The notes below the pieces were generated by a model. That model was not told the DNA's origin and ran no database searches. It saw only the letters and a list, made by a program, of their open reading frames with translations. 64,000 nt of DNA from Eutreptiella sp. 'Long Island Sound 2002' (lineage: Eukaryota; Euglenozoa; Euglenophyceae; Eutreptiales; Eutreptiaceae), in the NCBI GenBank assembly GCA_964036045.1, contig OZ038384.1:22249000-22312999 (forward strand), given 5' to 3'. Positions 34,472 to 45,133 of the stretch are shown piece by piece; position 1 is the first letter of the stretch, and every line of letters begins with the position of its first letter. The position numbers and the translations under genes are program-made.

Positions 34472-35488
34472 TCTGTGAGCATTCGACCGCGGAACCAGAA
34501 GGCGGTTCTTGCACAAGGCGGTTCTTAGGCACGGTGGGGGGCGGAGGGTAAGGCACAACACAGCAAAGCAAAGCAAAACAATCTAAACCAAAGCAGGCTG
34601 AAGAGTGCACTGTGCGTCTGTCTGTCTTTGGGGCTGAGTTTCGTGATTCACATTGAGATCGGCCAACCCCCCCCCCCCCGGGGCCAAAAAGGGGGTTGGG
34701 GGTGCTATTTCGGGGTGCTTTTATACCCACGAACAGGGGGAAATTATGATCTTCCCCGAGGGGGGGTGTGTGGTCCCCTACCATTTCTCAAGCGGGGATG
34801 AGGTGCGTGTGGTTGCCCTTCCCCCTCTCTTCCCCAACCACCACCTCACCCTGCATTGTGCGGGCTGTGGGGGGGGTGCCACCGTGGTGCCCCGACATTG
34901 AAGCACTGCGTTCCAGCAGGCAAGGATAAGGTGCGATTCTCCCCTACTACCGCCGAGGAATCCCCGTTATTGGGGCATCGCTCTGCCACGGGCAAGGCAA
35001 CAGTGTGGACTGCCTTTGCCACCGCCAAGGGGGGAGGGGCGGCAGAGAACTCGCCCTCCCCCTCTCTTCCCCCCTCCCCTACTCCAGCCTCTCTGCATAG
35101 CACACCTGGCCACTCCCTCAGAATAGGGGCAGCGCGAATCCCTGCATCTACCTCCAGGCACCCCTGCAGTGGCGGCAGCTGCGGCGGGCAGGGTGGCCAG
35201 TTGTTGCACCGCGGCCTGCACAGCGATGCTAGCCCCGCGCAGCCCCGTGAAGGAGAGGGGGGGGGATAAGGTACCGGCTGCCACCTGGGAATAGCCCGAA
35301 AGAAAATCGTCACGCTTCCACTCCAGCACGGCAGACCATTATTCAGTGACACAAATGCGGACCTCTGCTTCTGCCCTCAAGAAGGCCTGCACCTCCGAAG
35401 GTGGCTGCGTTTACAGCTGTTCCGAGAGCAGCCGTAGTGGCTACCTGGAAATCTTGGACTAGCGCATTGGGCGCTGCGGGATGCAGCA
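34472..35488. other. Flank between Y and gypsy-B; possible minus-strand coding remnant
   Basis: The minus-strand text near 35390-35490 (PNALVQDFQVATTAALGTAV) and near 35170-35230 (VQAAVQQLATLPAAAAATAG) looks like Ala-rich protein, suggesting gypsy-B landed in a minus-strand gene or element. In-frame stops interrupt it. No domain is recognised. Confidence 0.25.
34554..34616 (+). repeat. 63-bp dispersed repeat, copy 2
   Basis: Second copy of the block at 12204-12266, about 90% identical by eye. Similarity stops on both sides, so only a short shared segment remains. Confidence 0.8.
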
Positions 35489-36241
35489 ATAAGAAAAAGT
35501 CACTACAATTTCTTTTAGTGGTATACTTGATCCAGGCCACGCACCCCGTCTTCTTTAGGAAGTAATGAAGACTAACACTTGATCATTTTTATCACTCTTT
35601 TGAAGCGTTAAGTAAATTTTCCAAAGTCACCAGGTTCATAACCTTAGCCCCCCCATGAAATTCTCCGCTACCACTCAAGTAAGCTGAGGTGTCTTCATTC
35701 ATGGAGGTTATACCGAAAAAACTTAGGCACTTCATGCCTTGGCCTCATAGGTTAAGCCTAGTGGTCTCCCACCCCAGGAACCCTATACTCAATTGTTTCA
35801 CCTACTTACTCTGGTGCTACGTTTTAACTGATTCTGAGTTCAGCTGTTTGGCCATGCTTGCCAAGCCATATCTTGTGTCAGGCCCAACCTACATGCCCCT
35901 GATTTGTAACAAACTACATTGCATGTAAAACTGTGCACATGAAGTGCTTAAGACTATTCTTGGGGCCAGATGTAAGCCAGTTTTCACTTTAAAACCAATT
36001 GTTTTGGTTATACATGATTGAAGCTTTACATTTAGACCTGCATTGTTCTTTCTGCAGGCCCTCTTTGCTACTTATGCTTGGAGGTGGAAGGATTTTTACT
36101 TGACTTTGATTTTGATTCGGTATTCGGGCTGCTTTGCATCACTGATTTGTCATTCTGCATTTGGGGGAAATCCATCAAGGTTTTCATCAACTAAAACACC
36201 AAGGAAAGCAATCACAACAAGGCAAACAAGAATACTTTTCT
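35489..36241 (+). repeat. Gypsy-B 5' LTR
   Basis: Starts AATAAGAAAAAGTCACTAC and ends ACTTTTCT before TGGTGAGAGAC, a degraded primer site. About 750 bp. It is clearly related to the gypsy-A LTR over the CCATGAA...TTCATGG stem and the TAAGCCTAGTGGTCTCCCACC block, with much divergence elsewhere. Confidence 0.8.
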
Positions 36242-36298
36242 GGTGAGAGACACACCGCGAAGCAGGCTAAAGGAAAACAAGTTGATACTGATTTCACC

Positions 36299-38420
36299 AT
36301 GTCAGTCACCCTCAGTGCAAGAACCCTGCCAATCAGATCCCGACCAACGGTGGAACCTGTGGCTGAGCCTTCCACAGTTCCAAGGCATTATCGCTTAGTG
36401 AGTTAAGTACGAAAGAAATCATCCCTCGTAGTCCTCGCCCTCGAAGAGACCAAAGAGCAAGAGGGGAGTAGAAAAATGAGAAGAATTCCCTGGCTTGACA
36501 TAGCACAGCCTCAAACGCATTGAAGGCAAGGACCCCGTGGCGGCAGCCTTAGCTTCCGTGGCCGCCGTGTTCGGGGAGTCATTCTTTCCCCCTTCAGAAC
36601 CTGATCCTATTTTTGCAATGGAGAAGTTGGCCAAGGCTAAAGTCAAAGCATGTAGAAAGGGAAAGGGGAAAGAGACGATGAACCGAATGTTCGGGACAAC
36701 AAGGAGACGGAATTTTGAGATACCTTTTGCAGAATGCATTGCGTCGACCCACACATCGGAGTGGGAATCAGACTAGGTACCCGGAGAACCTACAGCTTCG
36801 AAGACGCCGGTGTGCATGAAGCCAAAGCCCTAAGCTGGGTCCCAATGAGACTGCGGAGCCGCTCACAAGGGTCATGGGTGCAGCCGAAGAAGACCTAGAC
36901 CTGAGTGCCCTCTCAGCGACACTTGAAACCAAGTTAGGCTTTCTGATTTTAAGAAGCCCCCCCCCCTATCGTGTTTCTCGGTGTGGAAGTGCTGACAAGG
37001 GACGTGAAGAGCTGCAGAGGCAACTGCATCTCTTCCATGGACACCTTAGCCTCCTACACCCCCGTCTGAGGACTGTGCCTGAGTGTAATGTAGGCGACAC
37101 CTCAGAGGCTAAGATAAAGCGCTAAGGACTGGCTGCACTTGCGCCAGTGGCCATCACACACCGGTCACCCCCTTCAAATTAAAAAGGTGCCACAGGTGTA
37201 CCAAGTAGGGGAATAAAGGCCATCGCCACGCCGAACCTTCAGATCGCACTTGCTGAGTTTGATCACAAAAGTCTGCACGACTGAGCAGAGAAGTCTTCTC
37301 AACTTTTCTTCCTCAGTGGTAGGTAGCATGCTGACGTCAAGACGCAGTGCACGCTCATTAAGAAGTTGTCCAAAAAGAAAATTTCTGCGGTGGTCGTTGA
37401 AGACCGTTATCAAGAAGAGCTCCAACTCGGGCAACTTCATCAAAAGGCTGGAAGAGATGTATCGAGTCTATGAGACGAACCTGAGTGTCCGTACTGAAAG
37501 CAAAGAGTTGCCATTACCCCCTGAATTCTCGTTAGCTACCAGTATCTCTGAGTTTGTGGCGCAGCTAGAGGAGCTTATGGGGTACATGAACCCCACCTCC
37601 TATGGTCCTACGAGGTCTCACCTTTGGCTAGTACAGAAGATTCCTCCAAAGACTTGGGAGAACTGCGGGGAGATGTTCGAGACGAAAGCACGCACGCAAT
37701 TCTACGATGATTAATCGATCTTTTGATCAAAGTGACCATGGATAAGGAGACCGACTCTCATATCGACAAGTACCTGCGCAAGCATCTGCGAAGAGAGACC
37801 GCTGCCGAAAAGATTCCTAGAGGGAGGTCGCCCCAACCACACCCTAGCCCTGGTAGTGGCTGAGGTGCACAGTTGAAATACATGGAGGAGAACCCCCTTC
37901 CAATAGTAAAGGGGCCCCCACTCTTTTCTACCATCGTCCTACGGACGACAAAGGTGGACGTTGCCGCGCGCCTGACTGTGATGAGCGAAGTTCGTGCATG
38001 ATGCTCGAACTGCAACGCAAGCAGAAAACCAAAGATAGTCTAGAGGTGAAGCACCAAGACCACTTCCGCTGCATGATAACGTGCAGATATTGCGGCAAGC
38101 GTAGGCATTACGAGGATGAATGCCTCATTAAACGCCGCGAATCTCAGGAACATAGGAAGGCGGAAGAGCAGAAAGGGCATCAAGCCTGTAAGGGTAACCC
38201 TGGCGGAGGACGCAGGTCCTCCGCCCCTTTCTCTAGTGGAAGAGGTGGCCCTAACCCTGTCTCCAAAGTTGAACAGCCGGGCGATAAGCGGATTGTCCCC
38301 TCTACCCCCACCGCTGCCCGTGCCGAGAAGGACGAGAACGCCAAGAAGCGCAAGCTGGAGTGGCACTCTAAGTGCCTGCAGGCTGGTGGCGTTGAAGTGA
38401 AGTTCCATGAAGAGAGATAG
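36299..38420 (+). pseudogene. gag: Gypsy-B gag remnant
   Basis: Scattered frames match gypsy-A gag: 37250-37714 contains VYETNLSVRTESKELPLPPE, and 37998-38420 contains the CCHC knuckle CRYCGKRRHYEDEC and the KRKLEWHSK region. Frames change several times. The last frame ends in TAG 38418-38420, equivalent to the gypsy-A gag-pol stop. Confidence 0.8.
38418..38420 (+). promoter_or_regulatory. Conserved gag-pol UAG in gypsy-B
   Basis: TAG followed by GGGGGCGGG, the same position and context as 18719-18721, with the acidic (S)EEEDLV start of pol following in the same frame. Confidence 0.55.
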
Positions 38421-41400
38421 GGGGGCGGGTCCGAGGAAGAAGATTTGGTTCTCCGGATCACCGTTACAATAGGTGATAAGGTTTCCAACGCGGTCTTGGA
38501 CACAGGCGCCATGCTTTCGATGGTGGCCCGCAGATTGCTAAAATAAGCCATCATCCGGAAAACCTAAACCGTGGTTATAAGGGTGGTGGATGGCAGAACC
38601 ATCCGTCTTTTGGGGGGGGGGTCCATGTGACTGTGTGCTTGGGCGCCGAAGAAGTGACTAAGCACTGCAACGTGCTTGACACTAACGTCTTTGACATTGT
38701 CATTCGCACAGATTTCTTGCGCTGTTGTATTTGCAACTCCCCTATGCTCTACATTGCGACTTCGACACACGCGTTTTTTCTGTCCCTCTGGAGCTGTAAG
38801 GATGAAAAGAAGTTTCGGCTACGCGAACCGGTCTCATCGACCTGAAAACTATCAGTCGGTGCGACCCGTCTTGGGAAATCGACTGTCTGCCTTGCAGGTA
38901 GACCTGAATGAAGTTCAAGTGGAATTGTTCGCGAGTAAGGAGCACCATGTGATGCAGCTCTATTGTTCCCGATATCTCAATAACGCCTATCACTTCTACT
39001 GGAGATCAATGGGGTTGTGCTATGCTAACTCTTCATTCTCCCAAGTCGCTAAGGTGTTGACCAAAATCGCTGTTGACAAAGCGAGAGTTGTGTTCAGCAA
39101 CCGCGACCGGTGTACAACAGGGGAACGGGCCTAATGGAGGCCTTTCTTGGACCGCATGACCGTGGGATGAACTGAACTCCGAAACAGCCCCATCTACATT
39201 CCCGAAGACTCTCAGAGGACCACGCCTGCCCCTGAAAGGGGAGTTTCTTGTCAATGGTTGATTGGTCTCCGACCCCGGTACCAGTTGGTGATCTTGACAA
39301 GGAAGTGCTCAAGGAGTTGATGGCCGAAAATCGAGGCCTCACTCTCCTAGGACTCAAGAAGCGATCCAAGTATTCTTCGGTGACCACCACGAGTGCTGAG
39401 TGCTACGATGAGCAGGAGACTTCAGTAGTCTCTCCTCCTACGCGTGATGCTAGTGACCACCTATGTGAGATCTCGAGCTCAATACTGCCGGTAGACCCGG
39501 AGGTGTTGACACTGAAGCACAGCGCTTTCCTAGCGCACCTACTCATGAAAAAGGTGGATCTTGTGTTAACACTTGGAGACTCCACTCCCCGCGGGTCTCA
39601 TGACCAGGCTGTGCCTTCAATACGAGCCCGAGATGGCCACAAAGGTCAGGTACCTGGCGCTAAACCCTCACCCAAGAACATGCCCGTCTCTTGGTACGGC
39701 GTGCAAGACGACCAGAAGGTTCTATGGGCTAAGGCTGAGGGTATCGAGCAACAAACCCGCGTGGACCTCCTCAAGGAGACCTAGAAAATGTCTATATGGT
39801 CCGAGGAGGATGACGAGGAGATGACTCTCCCCCACCCTGAGTCACCCCTTGTATACGCCCTTCGCTATGTCCAGCTGGCTTGCCGAGATTGGGAGGATGA
39901 ACTGCCTTCCCAAACTATGGGGAGCATGAAGAAACAAGAAAAGGCAAAAAGGAACCTCCACGCCGAGGAGGATTTTGCTGAAAAAATGCAGAGCATGAAC
40001 CATGACCCTCGTCTCAATAAGCTCATCCAGGAATACCAAGAGGTTTTTGGAGCGTTTCCCCCACCCTCATCTTGCAAAAAACTGGTCCAGCTCGACTTCA
40101 AACTCAAATCAGAGTTTGAAGGGTCTGTGGTAAGACGGCGTCAGTACCCCGCCCCACAAGGCCATATCGACGAGATCGAGCGCCAGATCCAAGAATGTAT
40201 AGATGCTGGCCTCGTCGAGGAATATAAACACGGGGATGATCCATGTCATTGTAGCCCTTGTTACCTTGTGGCTAAACCTAGCTCAGCTGCTATGCGCCTG
40301 GCCGTTGACTATGGTAAGGTCAAGAAAAAGACTCAAGGAGTATTCCCAACATGGAGAAGACCACGGAGAGAATCGCTAAGTGCCGATTCAAGACCAAGAT
40401 GGCTAAGCGCAGTGGCTTATGGCAGGTAGACCTAACCGGAGCAGCCCAGGAGCTACTCCTCTTTGTAACCCCTAAGGGCCATGTCTTCCGCTGGAAGGTC
40501 ATGCCTTTTGGTGTCACCCATGCTCCCCCACTCTATGAGGGGCTGATGAACAAAATCCTATATATCCTGAGACGCACTCCGCTTGTATAGGAACTGGTTT
40601 CCCGTAGGGATGAAATGAAGGCACACATCGACGACGTGACCTTGGGTACTGATACCGAGGAGGATCAGATCCTCCTCCTACAAGATTTTTTCACTGTCTT
40701 TCAGGAGAACCATCTCCGCATCAAACTCGAGAAATGTGAGTTCATGCGCGAGGAGATGGAATACCTAGGTTTCAACGTTGGGTATGGCTGATGGAAACCA
40801 GCAGCATGGAAGATGTAACCGTTGCATGACATGCAGATATGTGGCGACCCCGAGAAGGGTCTACACGACGTTTGAAGTTTTTTTCACGGTTGCAATGTCT
40901 ACCGGCGCCATATACACAATTTTACTTATGCATCAGCCCCCCTGATGGACCTTATATAAAAGACCAACCCTTGGCGGTAGACCAACAAGGGGGAGGCCTG
41001 TTTCCGGAATCCGAAGGAGAAAATATCCCCTACCAACTGCCTGGAGGTACCGCGCCCTAAGGGCAAGATAATACTCGTCACAGATGCCTATGATGCAGGG
41101 GAGGGTGGTACCGTGTACCAGTGGCAATAGCTTAGCCCCGCTGAGTTGGCTCACTACCAATATGATACTTCAGGTCTCAACCGCGATGGCACGCTGAAGC
41201 ATGACTACCCTACCAACGAATCGCACCTTGTGCCAATGGGGAACTGGGACTGGAAGTGGAATCAAGCACGACCAAACTGCAGTACCTAGGACCAGGAACT
41301 CGTGGCTGGGATGCTCATGCTCTCTTGCCAGTCCTGCCTACTTGGTACTAACCCCATTGCGTGGCTCTCTGACCAAGAGCCTGTGAAAACATTTCAGAAG

Positions 41401-42598
41401 AGTCCTCCTCTTCAAAAAGGAAAAAAAATGTAAACGATGGTGGACCTATCTCAGTCAGTTCAGTTTGACTGTCCACCATATACAAGGTATAAAAAATGAA
41501 CTGGCGGACTATATATCACGTAATATCTTCGATGCCCCCCTGGCTGAGAGCTCGAAACCCTTGGTCAAGGAGGCGTTTCACCGTATGGATGTCGAGCCGG
41601 ACCTAGCCATTCGCACTCATGGTGTCAAGGACAGTTGGAGTCTGAGAGACTCCCAACAGAAGTACCAATGTGTACTCTAGAGCCTCAGTGATGGCCACAA
41701 GGCATGCCAGATAGACGCGACCGTTGGTATAAAGATAGTCAGTACCTCTATTTTGGGGATTGCATAGTTGTGCCTGAGGCACGACCGGACGGTTGCCTGC
41801 AGCGGGCCCAGGTCAGGGCACACCGGCTGTAACCGCTCTTCTGACTTCTTTAGGGAGTATTCCTACTCCTGACTAACCCTGACTGTACTACGGGCGCGAA
41901 TGCTGTCCAATTTGGACTCTTGCGGCTGTCATGCCAGCAAAGAAATTGACTTCAGTGACCGCGGACTGATCTGCGGTCTACCTCTCCCGAACTGTGGTAA
42001 CTCTCTGTTGTATGTGTATTTCATTCACGGTCTGCCTAGGTTTGGAGGTTACGACGGCTGTATTGTCGTCACTTGAGGTTTGATTCATTTCACCTGTGCC
42101 CTCCACTTCAGCAAAAAGATCACAGGGGAGCAAACTGTAGATACTTTGGTTGAACAGAGGTTTGAACACTATGGAGCAGCCAAGGAGGTGCACTCTGATG
42201 AGGATGTAGGCCTCCGGAGTGTTACCAGGTGGTACAAGAGATCGTTGGACCCCCTGAATGTCCAGGTAACCACAAGTGTTTCCCCTACTCACACTTCTAA
42301 CCCTCTGTGCCAGAGACAGAATCCTGTGGTGGAATATAGCCTAAAAATAAGGATGAAACAAGATTGTACTAAGAAGTGGGTACGCTTGTTACGCTGGGCT
42401 GTCTTAACCATGAACTCTCATCACAGTTCCTCGACTGGCTATACCCCTCACAAACTGTTTCCTGGGGGGCGCCTTGCATTATGTTTCTAACCTCCTTTCC
42501 CTGAGGACTAAAGGAGCCCCGTAGGGGATTGGCTGGAACATAAGTAGGAGCTAGCCAACCGGACCAGAGCTAATCGGAAGCACGTTCGTGAACGTGAG
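38421..42598 (+). pseudogene. pol: Gypsy-B pol remnant, left of X
   Basis: Protease DTGA (near 38500), a linker, RT with HIDD at 40624-40635, RNase H (TDAYDAGEGG, about 41080-41110, keeping the Asp lost in gypsy-A) and the integrase core (about 42000-42350) can be followed through many breaks. Several stops are single-base changes of gypsy-A codons: TGG to TAG at 39781, TGG to TGA near 40789, CAG to TAG near 42548. The sequence stops at 42598 where X begins. Confidence 0.8.
39640..42598 (+). repeat. 2959-bp direct repeat, left copy (flanks X)
   Basis: Identical in length to 51873-54831 (offset 12,233) and differing at only a handful of bases (for example CCCCCACCC/CCCACACCC near 39833, GGAATCC/GGGATCC near 41010, CTCTTCT/CTCTCCT near 41840, CTAAAAATAAG/CTAAGGATAAG near 42345). 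Both copies share all decay stops, so the duplication came after gypsy-B died. The copies end precisely at the X boundaries. Confidence 0.9.
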
Positions 42599-42613
42599 GT
42601 AGGTAGGTAGGTG
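42599..42613 (-). repeat. Tandem 3' tail of element X
   Basis: GTAGGTAGGTAGGTG on the + strand, that is (CTAC)n at the element's 3' end, directly joined to gypsy-B at GAACGTGAG. It parallels the AAACCTC tail of Y. Confidence 0.75.
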
Positions 42614-43387
42614 CACTCGGTCGTGGAGAGGCGCCCCATGGTTCCCCCTGGCGTCGCCCCTGTGACGAACAGGAAGAGGCTTCGCGCGTGAAGAGGGGAG
42701 GCGGCTTACTTCCCGCTAGACCTGACTGTTGGCCCCCAACAAAGCGGCCCCGGGCTACGCCGGGAGGGCTGATCGCCGCCAGCGTGACATGCCTGTCTCG
42801 CCGGGAGGGTGTGCCCCCGTGCTTGCGCACGTCCCCTCCTTTGGGCGGAACCCTAGGGGTTCACCGGACTTCCTGGCGTATCCCGTTCCCAAGGCGTGCA
42901 TGCACGTTCCTGGTACTAGGGTTCCGAGGCGCTTGGGTGTCGCACGCTCCGCCTCGAGTCCCAAAGCAGCGCAGGCCTTAGGATGCAGCCTTACCCCCGG
43001 GCTCCGGATCTCGTTTGGCCGGGTCACCTGCATGGCACGGGCTGCCTCAGTGCCCGGGCTGTGGGCACTGGGTTTCCTACTGTTGTGTGGTGTTTGTGTT
43101 TGGGTCCGGTTGGCGGTTGGGTGCGGGTTTTGTTAACCCCGTCTGTCCTGGCTGGGGTTTAGGGTGGGTGTTTTTGGGCTCGATTTGTGGTGTTGTCCCC
43201 CTAGTGTCGGCTATTTGTGGTGTTCGTGGTTGGGCTTCGGTTTCGGTCTGCTTTTGGGACGTGTGTGGTTTCGTGGGCGCCCCGCTTGCCCCCCGCCGTT
43301 TCCGGTTCCGGCGCGCGGTGTGGGCGTGTGTGCCGGGCCCGGGTCTCGCCTGTGCCCAGTCCGTCTTGGCTGGGTTGTCGGGGTGTG

Positions 43388-43754
43388 TTTTTTTTTTTTT
43401 TTTTTGCTTTGGTTTTTTCTTTTCTTTTTTTTTTTTTTTTTTTTCTGGGCTTTGTGGTCCCTGTCCCTCCATCCCCTTTCTTTCGGGCTGGGCTGGTGGC
43501 TCTCTCTCTTTTTTTTTTTTTTTTTTCTGTCCCTTTTCCCCGTGGTCCGCTGTTACTTGCTTGGTGTTGCCGGTTTTGGGTGGGTGGTTCGCCTGTGCCT
43601 CTGCGGGGGTCCCCCCCTTTTTTTTTTTTTTTTTTTTTTTCTTTCTGGGGGGGGGGCCTGGCCGCCTCTGGTGGTGTTGACGGGTGGTTGGGCGGCTGTG
43701 GGCTGTTTTCGTGCCTTTTCCCCTTCCCCCCTCCTTCTTTTTTTTTTTTTTTTT
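43388..43754 (-). repeat. Five clustered poly(A) tracts (poly-T on + strand)
   Basis: T runs of 18, 20, 18, 23 and 17 bases on the + strand within 367 bp, separated by GC-rich spacers of 19 to 97 bases. They are absent from Y. They may reflect repeated capture of poly(A) sequence or slippage. Confidence 0.85.
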
Positions 43755-45133
43755 GGGGGGGGCTTGCCTGTTCCTTCCTCTGCCTTCCCTGGGCTGGCGC
43801 ACGCACTGGCCTGTATTCAGTGTTGTCTTCCGGGCTGCTGTTTTCAGTTGCGTTCTGTGTGGCCATGTTCCGGCCCCATGGGTCGGGTGGGCTCTGTACA
43901 CTGTGGGCTCGGCGCCCCTTCTTGCTGGGTTAGGTCCTGGCTCTGCCGGCTGGGCGGCTGCGCCAGGCGGCTGCTTGTGGTTTTGGGTTAGGGGGCTGGG
44001 GTTGCTCGTGTCCTTACCCCTCCGCGGTGCCGGCTGTAATCTTCTGGGTGGTCCGTCACCGTTGTCGCCTGGCGCTCTGTGGTCCCGTGTGTGGCCTGTG
44101 GTGCCGGTGTGTGGCGTGGTGGCGCGGCGCCTTCCCGGGTGTGCGGTGGCTGGCTTCGGTTAGTCCCTCAGGTTAGGGTCAGTTGTGTCGTGTTGTGCCG
44201 CTCTGTGCCGCGTCGCGTCGCGTCGTGCTGTGGTGCGTTGCTCTGTGGCGCGCTGTGGTGTGGTGTGCCGTGGTCTCGCGTGGTGCCGCGGTGGGTCAGT
44301 GGAGGTCAGCCTGGCCTGTGTGGGTCGGTTAGGTCTTCGGGAAATTCTGCTGAATGATCACGGTGTCCTTGGGGCGTGCACACTGACTCTCACCCATGGA
44401 CTCAATCTTCACCGGGCCTCGCAGACAGGCAGGTGTACTCGGGGTGTAGGAAAAGCGTTCCTTCTCCAAGGCAGACAAACAGACATCAGGAGTCGGACGG
44501 TGGAGGTGGCTTCCGAACGCTGTTTGAGTGGCGAATGGCTTTCACTGCAGCTCGGCTGCGCTGGCAGGGTCCGGGTCGGTGCCGCCGGCAGGGATGAGCT
44601 CACACTGTAGGGTCAGGGGGATGTCCATATCTCCGGTGCTGGACTGCTGGGGTCCGGGGCATCGGTAGTATTCTTGGTACTTCCAGTCTTCACGGCGCTC
44701 GGAGATGGCGTTGAAGGGGGGCACCGTCCAGCAGCACCAAAGCCTTCGCGATCGATCACAGCGTTTCGCTTCCCCTTGCGATGCTCGATATTCATCATGG
44801 ACGGGATCGGTGCGCCGCCGCAGTGCTATTCCTCCACTGGACGCAACAGGTTGGTGACGGACGCCCTCACGGACGTGAGACCAGCCGAGATCAAGCCCCC
44901 GTAGCAATACTCTGCGTCAAACCGCGACGGTAGCGCAGCCCGGCCCGTATAGCCCATGGTGTGGTCGCGTGACGGTCCGTGGGGTTGCCCTCCCTGGGGG
45001 CCTGTGCCTTGGTCTCGTGTCCTCTGGGGCTGTCGTGGTGCCCTTTTCCTCCGTGTCTTGGTCCCCGTTCCCGTTCCTTCCTGGTTCTTGGGTGGTGTCG
45101 CTTCCGGCGCCCTATCCCTGCGTGTGCCTGCCC

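Larger units (their letters stand above)
42599..45133 (-). other. Element X 3' non-coding region
   Basis: About 2.5 kb without a supported gene. On the minus strand it contains five long A tracts (43388-43405, 43425-43444, 43509-43526, 43618-43640 and 43738-43754 as T on +). These create Lys-rich chance frames. The stretch 44340-44940 is less repetitive and partly open on both strands, but no domain is recognised. Confidence 0.5.

Noticed and set aside
43077-43991. Lys-rich (minus) and Phe/Leu-rich (plus) open frames of 220-275 codons
   Set aside because: They are produced by the five poly(A)/poly(T) tracts and have no other protein character.
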